Under the pieces are notes generated by a model, which was not told where the DNA came from, made no database searches, and worked only from the letters and a program-made list of their open reading frames with translations. DNA of 44,801 bases. Origin: an uncultured cyanobacterium. Lineage in GTDB: Bacteria; Cyanobacteriota; Cyanobacteriia; Cyanobacteriales; Geitlerinemataceae. Made by a program: the position numbers and the translations under genes. Where the stretch lies: assembly GCA_937899645.1 (NCBI GenBank), contig CALCCD010000114.1:1-44801 (forward strand). The letters are read 5' to 3'. This document shows positions 28,142 through 36,113 of this stretch, piece by piece; the stretch's first letter is position 1, and the number at the start of each line of letters is the position of its first letter.

Positions 28142-29815
28142 ATGCGTATCTCGCCTCGATCGCTCCCCCGCTTGCTCGTTTCTGGCCTCACCGCGCTCGG
28201 ACTCGGCCTCAGTGCCTGCGGGTCGCCGGAAGTCGGGTCGGACGATCGCGGCGATCGCATCGAAATCGGCACCACCAGCACGATCGTCACGCTCGACCCC
28301 GCTGACGCCTACGATGTCGCCTCGAACCTGGCGATTTACAACCTGGGCGATCGGCTCTACCGCTACAGCGCCGACGGCATCGACCTGGAGCCCAGCCTCG
28401 CGACGGCACTACCGGACATCAGCGACGACGGCCTGACCTACACCATCCCCCTACGTCCGGGCGTCAAATTCCACGACGGCACGGACTTTAACGCCGAGGC
28501 GATGGCCTTTTCGCTGCGGCGGTTTATTGAAAATAAGGGGCGCGCGGCTTTCCTAATCGACGGCCTTCTGGAAGAAATCGAAGTTACCGGCGAGTACGAG
28601 CTGACCCTAACGCTGGCTTATCCGTTTGCCGCTTTTACCGATTTGCTCACCTACCCCGGCCTCTGTGCGGTGTCGCCCGCCGCTTACGAGCTAGCCGAGG
28701 GCGAATTCGAGCCCAATACCTTCGTCGGGACGGGGCCGTACGAGCTGGCGAACTACGGCAGCGACAGCCTCCAACTCGACGTGTTCGAGGACTACTGGGG
28801 CGAGCTGCCCGTCAACGACGGCATCGACCTCCAGCGTTTTTCCAGCGCCGCCAACCTCTACAACGCCTTTCGTAGCGAGGCGATCGATGTAGCCTACCGC
28901 GCCCTCGACCCCGACCAGGTTCGCAGCCTCGTCGATTTGGCCGACGATCCGGACGGCGGCTGGCAGGTAATCTCCACCGAAAGCCCGGTGATTTCCTATC
29001 TGGTGATCAACGCCCAGCAGCCGCCGTTCGATCGCGTCGAAGTGCGCCGAGCTCTGGCCGCCGCGCTCGATCGCGACCTGCTCAACGATCGCGTGTTTTA
29101 CGGTCAAGCGACACCGCTCTACAGTCTGATTCCGCCGTCGTTCCCGGTATCCGAGCCGGTATTCGCCGAGCGCTACGATCGCGAACCCAACCTCGATCGC
29201 GCCCGCGAGATGCTGACCGATGCGGGCTTTACTCCGGCCAACCCGCTGGAGCTGGAAATCTGGTACGGCTCCAACTCGCCCACCGCCCGTCTCGCCGCGA
29301 TCGTCTTCCAAGCCCAGGCCGATCGCGACTTCGGTAGCCTGCTGAAAGTCAAGCCCAACGGCGTCGAAGCGGCCACCGCCTACGGCTACTTAGATAAAGG
29401 CGTCTATCCGTCATTTTTGCTGTCCTGGTATGCAGACTTTTTCGACGCGGACAACTACCTGAAGCCCTTTTTGGAGTGCGCTGAGGGCTCGATCGAAACG
29501 GGCTGCGTCCTGGGCGAGAGTCAGTACCACGGCTCGTTTTTCTACAGCGCGCGGGCGAACGAGCTAGTCGAGGCACAGCGCCAGGAAACCGACCCCGACA
29601 AGCGGGCGGAGATGCTGGCGGAGTTACAGGCGATCGTCGCTGACGAAGTGCCCTACCTACCGCTCTGGCAGAGCAAAGACTACGCTTTCGCCCAGTCTGA
29701 TATCGACGGCGTCCAGCTCAGCGCCACGCAGCAGATTTTGCCATTCGCGACGATCCAAACGCGCAGCGACGAGTCGGTGCGGTCTTCGCAATCTCCTTCG
29801 GGAGGCGATCGATGA
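28142..29815 (+). CDS. ABC transporter solute-binding lipoprotein (SBP_bac_5, peptide/nickel type)
   Basis: A 557-residue protein starting MRISPRSLPRLLVSGLTALG, with a lipobox LSAC at the end of the signal peptide, so it should be lipid-anchored. The mature part matches family 5 solute-binding proteins: TLDPADAYDVASNLAIYNLGD, GLTYTIPLRPGVKFHDGTDFNAEAM and VRRALAAALDRD. Family members bind oligopeptides, nickel or opines; the ligand here is not predictable. No permease or ATPase genes are nearby, so it either works with a distant transporter or signals. An upstream in-frame GTG/ATG at about 28049 would add residues before the signal peptide and is less likely. The stop overlaps the next gene by ATGA. 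Confidence 0.9.
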   Translation: MRISPRSLPRLLVSGLTALGLGLSACGSPEVGSDDRGDRIEIGTTSTIVTLDPADAYDVASNLAIYNLGDRLYRYSADGIDLEPSLATALPDISDDGLTYTIPLRPGVKFHDGTDFNAEAMAFSLRRFIENKGRAAFLIDGLLEEIEVTGEYELTLTLAYPFAAFTDLLTYPGLCAVSPAAYELAEGEFEPNTFVGTGPYELANYGSDSLQLDVFEDYWGELPVNDGIDLQRFSSAANLYNAFRSEAIDVAYRALDPDQVRSLVDLADDPDGGWQVISTESPVISYLVINAQQPPFDRVEVRRALAAALDRDLLNDRVFYGQATPLYSLIPPSFPVSEPVFAERYDREPNLDRAREMLTDAGFTPANPLELEIWYGSNSPTARLAAIVFQAQADRDFGSLLKVKPNGVEAATAYGYLDKGVYPSFLLSWYADFFDADNYLKPFLECAEGSIETGCVLGESQYHGSFFYSARANELVEAQRQETDPDKRAEMLAELQAIVADEVPYLPLWQSKDYAFAQSDIDGVQLSATQQILPFATIQTRSDESVRSSQSPSGGDR

Positions 29816-30609
29816 AGTTTTCCACGTTCCCCACGCTTGCCAACCTGACGGCAGCGATCGCGCTCTGTTGGCTGCTCTGCTGGCAACCGACCGCCCTAGC
29901 TGAAGGACTCCCCGGTAGCCTTAACAACCGCGTCGCCGCCTTCCCCAACTGGCAGCGCAAGCCCGCGCTGGGCGACACGCGCCGCGACCTGGCCTATCCC
30001 GACTGGATGGCCGGAACCTGGCACGTCACCAGCACGCTGACGGAGATGGCCGCGCCGCTCGCGCCGGAAATCGTCACGCCGGGATATGAGGGCAATCGCA
30101 AGTACCTAGAGAAGCCGCTGGAGTTTGACGTGCGGTTCGCGCCCGATCGCGTCAAACTCCGGGGCAATCTGCCGTTCGGCGCGCTGACAAAACCACCGGT
30201 GGTGGCCGATCGCCAGTTCAACGGCGAGAACATCCTTCGAGCCTATGTCGGCAGCGCGACGAAGCTACGGGTGCGCGTCGAGCCGGACGACCCGAACCAG
30301 CAGGCGACGGTGTTGCCGGATGGGCGGCAGCTACTGGCGGTGGTGACGGCGCGGGGCGGGGAGGTGGTGAGCGATCGTGATTTCATCGGTTCGGAGCTGG
30401 TGACGCAGTTTTTCCGCACCAAGCCGGAGATTTATCTAAATGGGGTGGAGACGACGACGGCGTATCATCTGGACGCGCCGGAGCGGGTTACGGCGGAGCA
30501 GTTGACGGCGGTTTATCTGTCGCCGAAAGACCCAGATTATTTTGCGGCAGGCGATCAGCCGGTTGCGCTGTATCGCTATGATTTGGTGCTCGATCAGGTT
30601 TCACAATAG
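29812..30609 (+). CDS. exported DUF6816-like hypothetical protein
   Basis: A 265-residue protein with a signal peptide (hydrophobic core LTAAIALCWLLCW, cleavage near ALA-EG). The mature part has GSLNNRVAAFPNWQRKP, LAYPDWMAGTWHVTSTLTEM and LEFDVRFAPDRV, a lipocalin-like beta-barrel pattern that I associate from memory with DUF6816 of cyanobacteria and plastid lumen. It is coupled to the solute-binding protein gene by an ATGA overlap, so the two are probably made together, although DUF6816 proteins are not otherwise tied to that transporter family as far as I know. Function unknown. Confidence 0.7.
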   Translation: MKFSTFPTLANLTAAIALCWLLCWQPTALAEGLPGSLNNRVAAFPNWQRKPALGDTRRDLAYPDWMAGTWHVTSTLTEMAAPLAPEIVTPGYEGNRKYLEKPLEFDVRFAPDRVKLRGNLPFGALTKPPVVADRQFNGENILRAYVGSATKLRVRVEPDDPNQQATVLPDGRQLLAVVTARGGEVVSDRDFIGSELVTQFFRTKPEIYLNGVETTTAYHLDAPERVTAEQLTAVYLSPKDPDYFAAGDQPVALYRYDLVLDQVSQ

Positions 30610-30664
30610 CAACTCCACAGTTTCCTAAGAATTGATTTTCTGTTCGATCGAGCACTGTGTATGC

Positions 30665-31564
30665 TCATCGTTTTTTGAGAGATTCGAGTGAGCCCGCAAA
30701 CAGATTTTGCTGAACACCATTCTTGTGCTCTCGGACAGGAAGAAACATGTAGTCGGCAATCCAGATCACCCAGGCTTTCATCGCTTGGGCTCTGCGGTAA
30801 GCAGTGACACGACTTAGAGTCTTGGCACTTATCGGCCCTCTTCGCTCTGCAATTTTAATAACAGACTCATTAGATAAAACTTCTTCTGAGCCAGGGTCGG
30901 TTATAGCTTTTAGGATTTCACGAACAAGAGGATAAGCGATCATTGCCTCTACAAGTAAGCGCTTCTTGAGTTCGGGATCTCTAGTTGCACAGATCTGTTT
31001 GCCTCGATCAGTAAGAAAAGCAAATAAAGTTTTTCCTTTTCCTTTGATGCAGCGACGAACGACAAGCTTAAGCTGCTCGTCTAACGCCTTAAAAATGTAC
31101 TGTCCATGACGACTTACATCTCTGTCTCGTTTTGACTTGTGCCCTAGTTTTTGAGCGACATCAAATGGTGAGTTTACACCAAGACCAATCAGATCTAGAG
31201 CTTCCAGGATTTTCTCTGGAGAGTCATATTGAGGAAGAGTATCAGTCCCGACAGCTTCATCATCATCCAATTCATCTTTTCGAGATAGGCTTTCCATGAA
31301 GTTCGTATTCACGATGTCAATAATTCTGATGTTATCATCACCAATCTCTCTGCTGTACTCAATTCGACAGTGATGTCCCTTAACGATGAAAACCCTCATC
31401 GAAGCTAAGTATTCAGAGTTTGAAATACCACCATTCTTTTGAAGTTCATTCAAAAAATACCGAATTTCAGAAGCAGTATATTCGTCAAAGCCAGCGAGGT
31501 TAGCTTTAACTCTATCTCCTCTTTCTTGCTGCTGAAAAATCAGATTGAATTTACTTATATTCAC
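30665..31564 (-). CDS. putative RelE-like / winged-helix fusion protein in AT-rich island
   Basis: A 299-residue protein starting at a GTG that shares its G with the stop of the gene before it (TAGTG). Residues 1-88 resemble a RelE/HigB fold: an Arg/Lys-rich start, FLNELQKNG helix, then strands MRVFIVKGHHCRIEYSREIG and DDNIRIIDIVNTN. An acidic linker (95-106) follows. Residues ~113-195 look like a winged-helix domain (SPFDVAQKLGHKSKRDRDV, HGQYIFKALDEQ, LFAFLTDRGKQI). Residues ~200-275 form a second helical DNA-binding-like segment (AYPLVREILKAI, SNESVIKIAERRGPISAKTL). No catalytic site is certain. Base composition is markedly AT-richer than the chromosome and the gene lacks CGATCG, indicating recent transfer. 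The family assignment is inference. Confidence 0.6.
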   Translation of the reverse strand: MNISKFNLIFQQQERGDRVKANLAGFDEYTASEIRYFLNELQKNGGISNSEYLASMRVFIVKGHHCRIEYSREIGDDNIRIIDIVNTNFMESLSRKDELDDDEAVGTDTLPQYDSPEKILEALDLIGLGVNSPFDVAQKLGHKSKRDRDVSRHGQYIFKALDEQLKLVVRRCIKGKGKTLFAFLTDRGKQICATRDPELKKRLLVEAMIAYPLVREILKAITDPGSEEVLSNESVIKIAERRGPISAKTLSRVTAYRRAQAMKAWVIWIADYMFLPVREHKNGVQQNLFAGSLESLKKR

Positions 31565-31962
31565 TATAGATTCTCCGAGTGCTTGAGGTCGAAAATTTCG
31601 CTTTTCACTCCCAAAAGCTTGCGTGCTATTTCAGTATCAACAGAAATAGGCAAGTCAGAAATAAATCGCGGGCTAACAAAGCCCATTGTTCGCCGAGAGT
31701 GATAGGTAATAAAGACACAATCTAGATCGACCTGAAGACGCTCCCAAAAGATAGTTAGCTCAGATCGGAATAATGTCAATGAAATATCTTCTGTGGTTTT
31801 GAAATTCAAAGACTCTATATCTTCTATCGGAACTAGAAATCCAACGGGATCGCCATAGTAAGTAGCCGCAATTCGCTTCAAACCTAGCTGAACCTGGCGC
31901 TTGAATTTTGGCAAACTTGCTCGAAGCTCTGTCACAGGAAGCGTTTTATATGTAGTCGTCAC
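31564..31962 (-). CDS. Phd/YefM-like antitoxin-type protein
   Basis: From the GTG at 31960-31962 the protein has 132 residues. Residues 7-50 match the Phd/YefM antitoxin fold: LPVTELRASLPKFKRQV, then GLKRIAATYYGDPVGFLVPIEDIE, where the PVGFLVPIE strand is diagnostic. The C-terminal ~80 residues are longer than usual and unfamiliar (SELTIFWERLQ, FITYHSRRTMGFVSPRF). It is coupled to the following gene by a 1-bp overlap, and a 13-bp palindrome lies ~72 bp upstream of its start, as for self-regulated toxin-antitoxin operons. The same frame stays open another ~31 codons upstream (to about 32055) without a standard start codon. Confidence 0.65.
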   Translation of the reverse strand: MTTTYKTLPVTELRASLPKFKRQVQLGLKRIAATYYGDPVGFLVPIEDIESLNFKTTEDISLTLFRSELTIFWERLQVDLDCVFITYHSRRTMGFVSPRFISDLPISVDTEIARKLLGVKSEIFDLKHSENL

Positions 31963-32034
31963 GTCGAGTTGAGCGAACTTTCGCCCTGCTTGTGCAATAT
32001 GTACAGCTTGCCACGCGTTAATTACATTGTCAAC

Positions 32035-32047
32035 ACAAGTTACTTGT
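32035..32047. promoter_or_regulatory. 13-bp palindrome upstream of the Phd-like gene
   Basis: ACAAGT-T-ACTTGT is a perfect 6+1+6 palindrome, with a TTGACA box overlapping its flank on the coding (minus) strand. It is a candidate operator for autoregulation by the Phd-like protein. Confidence 0.45.
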
Positions 32048-32145
32048 TTTACATTTTGCTCCTAAATCTCTATCTGCTATTACATCTCAGGGAATGATTA
32101 AGGTTGTGGGACTTATTCCTGAGTTCCGGCTCTACTCAAGCAAGC

Positions 32146-32700
32146 CTAATTCCCCAGCAACACACTCACCGGAACCGCCACCGTCGGCAACACCCGCGAT
32201 CGCACCATCCCCTCCGTCAAAACCACCTCCCGCGAATAATCCCCATCCTGCGGCTCCGTCAGCACTACCACCCGATGCTCCGCCTCCGCCCCGGAAATAT
32301 CGACCACCCAATACTCCGGGATGCCCGCCTTCGCATACAGCGATCGCTTCACCTGCAAATCCTTCCCCAAACTCGACATCGCCACCTCGATGACTATCTT
32401 AGTTTCCGCCGCATTCGGCAGGCGATCGCGATACTTCCCCCGAACCACCACCGCAATATCCGGCTCCGGCACGGACTCCGGCAACGCGATCGGGTGCGCC
32501 TCTCGCACCTTCAGCTCCTGCGGAATGACTTCGCGCAGCGCCTCCGCGCCGCCGTCAATACATTCGCTGTGCAGCGCGCCCTCTGGTGCCATCGAAATCA
32601 AATCTCCCGCCAATAGCTCCACCGGCTTTTCATCCAACAAGCCCGTCGCCACCAGCCGCATATATTCCTCGACAGACCATTTGGCGATCGCAACTGTCAT
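32146..32700 (-). CDS. Uma2-family putative nuclease (DUF820)
   Basis: A 184-residue Uma2 protein. The family signatures are KWSVEEYMRLVATGLLDEKPVELLAGDLISMAPEG-like N-terminus (given in parts: WSVEEYMRL, VELLAGDLI), PEPDIAVVV with Asp81, KIVIEVAMSSLGKD with Glu105, LYAKAGIPEYWVVDI at 121-135 and a C-terminal SREVVLTEGM strand. The PD-(D/E)XK-like core appears intact. This subgroup starts with the short basic-hydrophobic sequence seen in most cyanobacterial Uma2 proteins, unlike the copy at 18629-19216. Normal GC content and CGATCG sites resume here, marking the edge of the AT-rich island. Biological role unknown. Confidence 0.9.
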   Translation of the reverse strand: MTVAIAKWSVEEYMRLVATGLLDEKPVELLAGDLISMAPEGALHSECIDGGAEALREVIPQELKVREAHPIALPESVPEPDIAVVVRGKYRDRLPNAAETKIVIEVAMSSLGKDLQVKRSLYAKAGIPEYWVVDISGAEAEHRVVVLTEPQDGDYSREVVLTEGMVRSRVLPTVAVPVSVLLGN

Positions 32701-32765
32701 CTCGACTCACCGCTTCCGCTAGCTCAATCTCTTTAATCTTATCGCGCTAATCTTCGAGGCCACGA

Positions 32766-33650
32766 CTACGATTCTAAATCGAGCTGATACAGCTCCCGGC
32801 GTGACTGCTGCGTGTGCTGCGCCAGCTCACGACACGCCTGCGATCGCGACAACCCGCCCGCAATCAACCGCCGCAGCTCTACTTTTAACTCCTCCTCCGA
32901 CAACACCGGAGCCGCCACCGGTGGAGCCGCCGCGATCGTCAGCGTAAACTCCCCCTGCGGCTTGCGCGACTCGTACAGCGCCACCGCCTCCCCCAGCGAC
33001 CCGCGCCAAATTTCCTCGTAGCGCTTCGTCAGCTCCCGCCCGATCGCGATCTGCCGCGCCTCCCCACACGCCACCGCCAGATCGCTCAAAGTCTGTCGAA
33101 TCCGGTGCGGCGCTTCGTAAAGGATCGTCGTGCGCTGCTCGGTGGCGAGGCGATCGAGCGCCGCGCGCCGGTCTTTATTCTTCGTCGGCAAAAAGCCATC
33201 GAACGCAAAGCGATCGCTGTCTAGCCCCGAAACGCTTAGCGCCGTGACGCTCGCACTGACGCCCGGAACCGGCACGACAGCGATCTCCGCCGCGACGCAC
33301 GCCGCCACCAGATCGCCCCCTGGATCGGAAATCCCCGGCATCCCCGCATCAGTCACCACCGCGATCGACTGCCCACCAGTCAGCCGCGCTAGGATCTTCG
33401 GCGTTTGACGGGTGCGGTTGTGCTGGTGGTAGCTGAGCTGCGGTGTCGTTATCTGGAAGTGCTGGAGCAGCCGAGCGGTGTGGCGCGTGTCCTCGGCGGC
33501 GATCGCGTCCACCTCCTGCAAGATCCGCACGGCGCGAAACGTCATATCCTCTAGATTGCCGATCGGCGTACCGACCACGTAGAGGGTGCCCCAGGCATTA
33601 CTAGAAGCATCGGTAGTGGCATCTGGCGCGGAATTCGGGGCGATCGTCAC
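32766..33650 (-). CDS. rsmI: 16S rRNA (cytidine-1402-2'-O)-methyltransferase
   Basis: SAM-dependent enzyme that methylates C1402 in the 30S decoding centre. The 294-residue protein has the tetrapyrrole-methylase-like fold: GTLYVVGTPIGNLEDMTFRA (21-40), EDTRHTARLL (53-62), VTDAGMPGISDPGGDLV, and VVPVPGVSASVTALSVSGL. A GTG at 33648-33650 gives a short Ser/Thr/Ala-rich lead of ~18 residues before the conserved start. There is no second ATG at the conserved boundary, so the GTG is kept. It is transcribed away from the tRNA gene 104 bp upstream. Confidence 0.95.
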   Translation of the reverse strand: MTIAPNSAPDATTDASSNAWGTLYVVGTPIGNLEDMTFRAVRILQEVDAIAAEDTRHTARLLQHFQITTPQLSYHQHNRTRQTPKILARLTGGQSIAVVTDAGMPGISDPGGDLVAACVAAEIAVVPVPGVSASVTALSVSGLDSDRFAFDGFLPTKNKDRRAALDRLATEQRTTILYEAPHRIRQTLSDLAVACGEARQIAIGRELTKRYEEIWRGSLGEAVALYESRKPQGEFTLTIAAAPPVAAPVLSEEELKVELRRLIAGGLSRSQACRELAQHTQQSRRELYQLDLES

Positions 33651-33754
33651 AGGTTAAAACGAGGCTCGCTAGACGGCAAAAACGAGAGCGCGCTGCCGCC
33701 GCCGCGATTCCGCAACGTTTATTCGCCAGCGCTGTGCTATTCTTACTCGAGCTA

Positions 33755-33828
33755 CGGGATGTAGCGCAGTTTGGTAGCGCACTTCGTTCGGGACGAAGGG
33801 GCCGTGGGTTCGAATCCCGCCATCCCGA
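33755..33828 (+). tRNA. tRNA-Pro (anticodon CGG)
   Basis: A 74-nt cloverleaf. The acceptor stem is CGGGATG with CATCCCG; the D stem is GCGC/GCGC. The anticodon stem CTTCG/CGAAG encloses the loop TTCGGGA, giving anticodon CGG (codon CCG, proline). The T arm is GTGGG-TTCGAAT-CCCGC and the discriminator base is A. CCA is not encoded, as is common in cyanobacteria. Confidence 0.96.
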
Positions 33829-33928
33829 TTTTTGAGCTATTTCTTTCACGTTTTAGTAGAGCAGCGTCGAGGGAATCACACGCCGAAAGTTGCTTGCAGC
33901 CGCGCCGCTGACATTGCCAGATTCGGTG

Positions 33929-34837
33929 TCAAATCCGATACACCTGCGACTCGAAGCGCGCCTTGAGGAAATCGACCAGCAGTCGCGTCTTGACTGACAG
34001 GTGGCGGCTGACCGGATAGAGCAGCTCCATCGCCAGCGCCGAGGGTCGGTAGTCCGGCAGCACGATTGCCAGGTCGCCGCGATCGAGCGCCTCGGCAACG
34101 ATAAAGCGCGGCAGCAGCGCAATTCCCAACCCGCGAATTGCGCCCTCTCGCAGCGCTTCGCCGTTGTTGGAGCAAAGCCGACTGCGGAGTTTGGCGAGGT
34201 GTTCGCCGTCGCCATTTTTTTCGTAAAGCGTCCAGCGCTCCTCCAGTGCAATATGGCCATAACGCAAACAGGTACACTCGCTCAAATCTGCCGGATGCGT
34301 TGGCGTGCCGAACGCGCGCAGGTAGTCCGGCGAGGCGCAGAGAACGCGCTCGATCGTTGCCAGCGGCTGCACCAGCAGGCTCGAGGTGGGCTGCGGCTCG
34401 GCGATGCGGAGCGTGACGTCGAAACCTTCTTCGATCGGGTCAATAAAGCGATCGTTAAGACTTAGCTCCACCTGAAGCTGCGGGTACTGCGCCATAAATT
34501 CCGCGATCGCCGGAGCCAGGTGCATCGCCCCAAAGCTCATCGGCGCGTTGACCCGCAGCCTGCCGGTCGGTTCGGCTTGGAGTTGTTTGACCGATCGCTC
34601 GGCCTCTTCCCAGCTCGCCAGCAGCTCGACGCAGCGTTCGTAGAATGCCAACCCCGTTTCCGATGGGCTGACGACGCGGGTGCTGCGGTGCAGAAGCTGG
34701 ACGCCGAGTTCGTTTTCGAGGGCGCGCACCAGTTTGCTGACGGTCGATCGCGAAGTGCCGAGATCCCGCGCCGCCGCCGCAAAGCCACCGGATTCGACGA
34801 CCTGTTTAAAGGCGCGCATCTGCTCGATTCTGTCCAT
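33929..34837 (-). CDS. LysR-family transcriptional regulator
   Basis: A 302-residue LysR regulator. Residues 1-60 form the winged helix-turn-helix: MRAFKQVVESGGFAAAARDL, TSRSTVSKLVRALENELGVQLLHRSTRVV. The remainder is a substrate-binding-protein-like sensor domain (RLRVNAPMSFGAMHLAPAI, YPQLQVELSLNDRFIDPIEEGFDVTLRI), which places it in the broad subgroup that often controls an adjacent divergent gene. The neighbour in that position is the pirin gene, a frequent LysR target. The inducer is unknown. The upstream spacer contains palindromic repeats between regulator and target. Confidence 0.93.
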   Translation of the reverse strand: MDRIEQMRAFKQVVESGGFAAAARDLGTSRSTVSKLVRALENELGVQLLHRSTRVVSPSETGLAFYERCVELLASWEEAERSVKQLQAEPTGRLRVNAPMSFGAMHLAPAIAEFMAQYPQLQVELSLNDRFIDPIEEGFDVTLRIAEPQPTSSLLVQPLATIERVLCASPDYLRAFGTPTHPADLSECTCLRYGHIALEERWTLYEKNGDGEHLAKLRSRLCSNNGEALREGAIRGLGIALLPRFIVAEALDRGDLAIVLPDYRPSALAMELLYPVSRHLSVKTRLLVDFLKARFESQVYRI

Positions 34838-34856
34838 ATACTTCCGTTAAATCGAT

Positions 34857-35045
34857 GAGCACTGAGCGTAGTCGAAGTGCGGGTTTCGGTCGCAAGCGAT
34901 TGAGTCAAGAACTCTGGGGCATGATTTCGAGAGTGGAGTCCCTTTTGGGAGGCTGATGCTGAGTGCAATCTTGGTACTCCCAGATCGTCGCTCTTAGCGA
35001 AGCCCGCACTTCGACTACGCTCAGCGCTCGTCGAAGTGCGGGCTT
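34857..35045. repeat. palindromic repeat pair (TGAGCGTAGTCGAAG family)
   Basis: A 21-bp arm at 34863-34883, beginning TGAGCGTAGTCGAAG, is perfectly inverted at 35003-35023. The right copy adds its own 13-bp perfect hairpin: GCCCGCACTTCGA (35002-35014) with TCGAAGTGCGGGC (35031-35043). No gene lies between the arms. The same family occurs in the MITE-like element at 1.6 kb and at 38.75-38.89 kb. Similar TGAGCGGAGTCGAAGG palindromes are common intergenic repeats in bacteria. Confidence 0.75.
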
Positions 35046-35168
35046 TCCTGATTGTTTCTAGTTTAAAGACAATCTGCGTCTAAATTAAGGGATTGTCTTT
35101 CTTGGGTCGCGAAAACATAATCGAAGTGTCCCCAAAAGACGCGGCCACGAGGGCCGAGAGAGGCTGAC

Positions 35169-35873
35169 ATGATTACGATTCGCTCCGCTGCCGATCGCGG
35201 TTCTGCAAACTTTGGCTGGCTCGATAGCCGCCACTCTTTCTCTTTCGGCGGCTACAACGACCCGCAGCACATGGGCTTCAGCAACCTGCGCGTCATCAAC
35301 GAAGACAAAGTTTCGCCCGGTCAGGGTTTCGGCACCCACGGCCACCGCGATATGGAAATTATTTCGTACGTTCTCGGCGGTGCGCTGGAGCATCAAGACA
35401 GTATCGGCACGGGCTCGGTGATTCGCCCCGGCGACGTGCAGCGGATGTCGGCGGGGACGGGAATTCGCCACAGCGAGTACAACGCCTCGAACACCGACCC
35501 GGTGCATTTCCTGCAAATCTGGATCGAGCCCGACACGGCGGGTCTGGAGCCCGGATACGAGCAGAAGAGCTTCGGGCTGGCCGATCGCTCCGGTCAGCTA
35601 ACCCTGGTCGGTTCGCGCGACGGTCGCGATGGCTCGGTGGTGATTCACCAGGACGTGAGCCTTTACGCGGCGGTGCTGGCAGAGGGCGAGTTGGTGGATT
35701 ACGACATTGCTATAGGGCGCGCGGTTTGGCTGCAAGTGGCGCGGGGTCGCGTTCGGCTGGGCGATCGCGTGTTGACTGCTGGCGACGGCGCGGCGATCTC
35801 GGACGAGGCGAGTCTGTCGCTTCAGGGCGCGGAGCTGGGCGCGGAAGTGTTGCTCTTCGACCTAGCGGGCTAG
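35169..35873 (+). CDS. pirin-family protein (cupin)
   Basis: A 234-residue bicupin of the pirin/YhhW family. Metal ligands in the N-terminal cupin are His57, His59 (HGHRDMEI), His101 and Glu103 (GIRHSEYN), the same set as in human pirin. Bacterial members include quercetin 2,3-dioxygenases; the natural substrate is usually unknown. A purine-rich GAGAGAGG 6-9 bp before the ATG supports the start. It diverges from the LysR gene across 331 bp, the standard arrangement for a LysR-regulated pirin. Confidence 0.92.
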   Translation: MITIRSAADRGSANFGWLDSRHSFSFGGYNDPQHMGFSNLRVINEDKVSPGQGFGTHGHRDMEIISYVLGGALEHQDSIGTGSVIRPGDVQRMSAGTGIRHSEYNASNTDPVHFLQIWIEPDTAGLEPGYEQKSFGLADRSGQLTLVGSRDGRDGSVVIHQDVSLYAAVLAEGELVDYDIAIGRAVWLQVARGRVRLGDRVLTAGDGAAISDEASLSLQGAELGAEVLLFDLAG

Positions 35874-35915
35874 GAGCTGCGCTCAATTGATAGCTTTTGT
35901 TCCACAAAGGTTACA

Positions 35916-35938
35916 GCCCCTAGCATTGCTTTTGGGGC
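35916..35938 (+). terminator. weak hairpin downstream of the pirin gene
   Basis: GCCCC (35916-35920) pairs with GGGGC (35934-35938) around a 13-nt loop. It is short and has no T-tract on the far side, so the call is weak. Confidence 0.22.
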
Positions 35939-36113
35939 GGGCGTGTCGTCGCTTATTTCATAAGGGTTCGGGCGTTAATTGATGGCTCGCTCTAGCGATC
36001 GCGGAAACCGCCCCACAAAGTCCGCGCGGCATAATGGGAAGCACGCTCGCCTCGTTCTTCTTGACAGGGGGCGTGTTTCTCGTTTGCACGCAAACCTATC
36101 GCGCGGGGACAAC

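Noticed and set aside
33601-33849. 82-codon minus-strand frame with GWRDSNPRP-like sequence
   Set aside because: It is the antisense of the tRNA-Pro gene; this peptide pattern is a well-known spurious product of tRNA genes.
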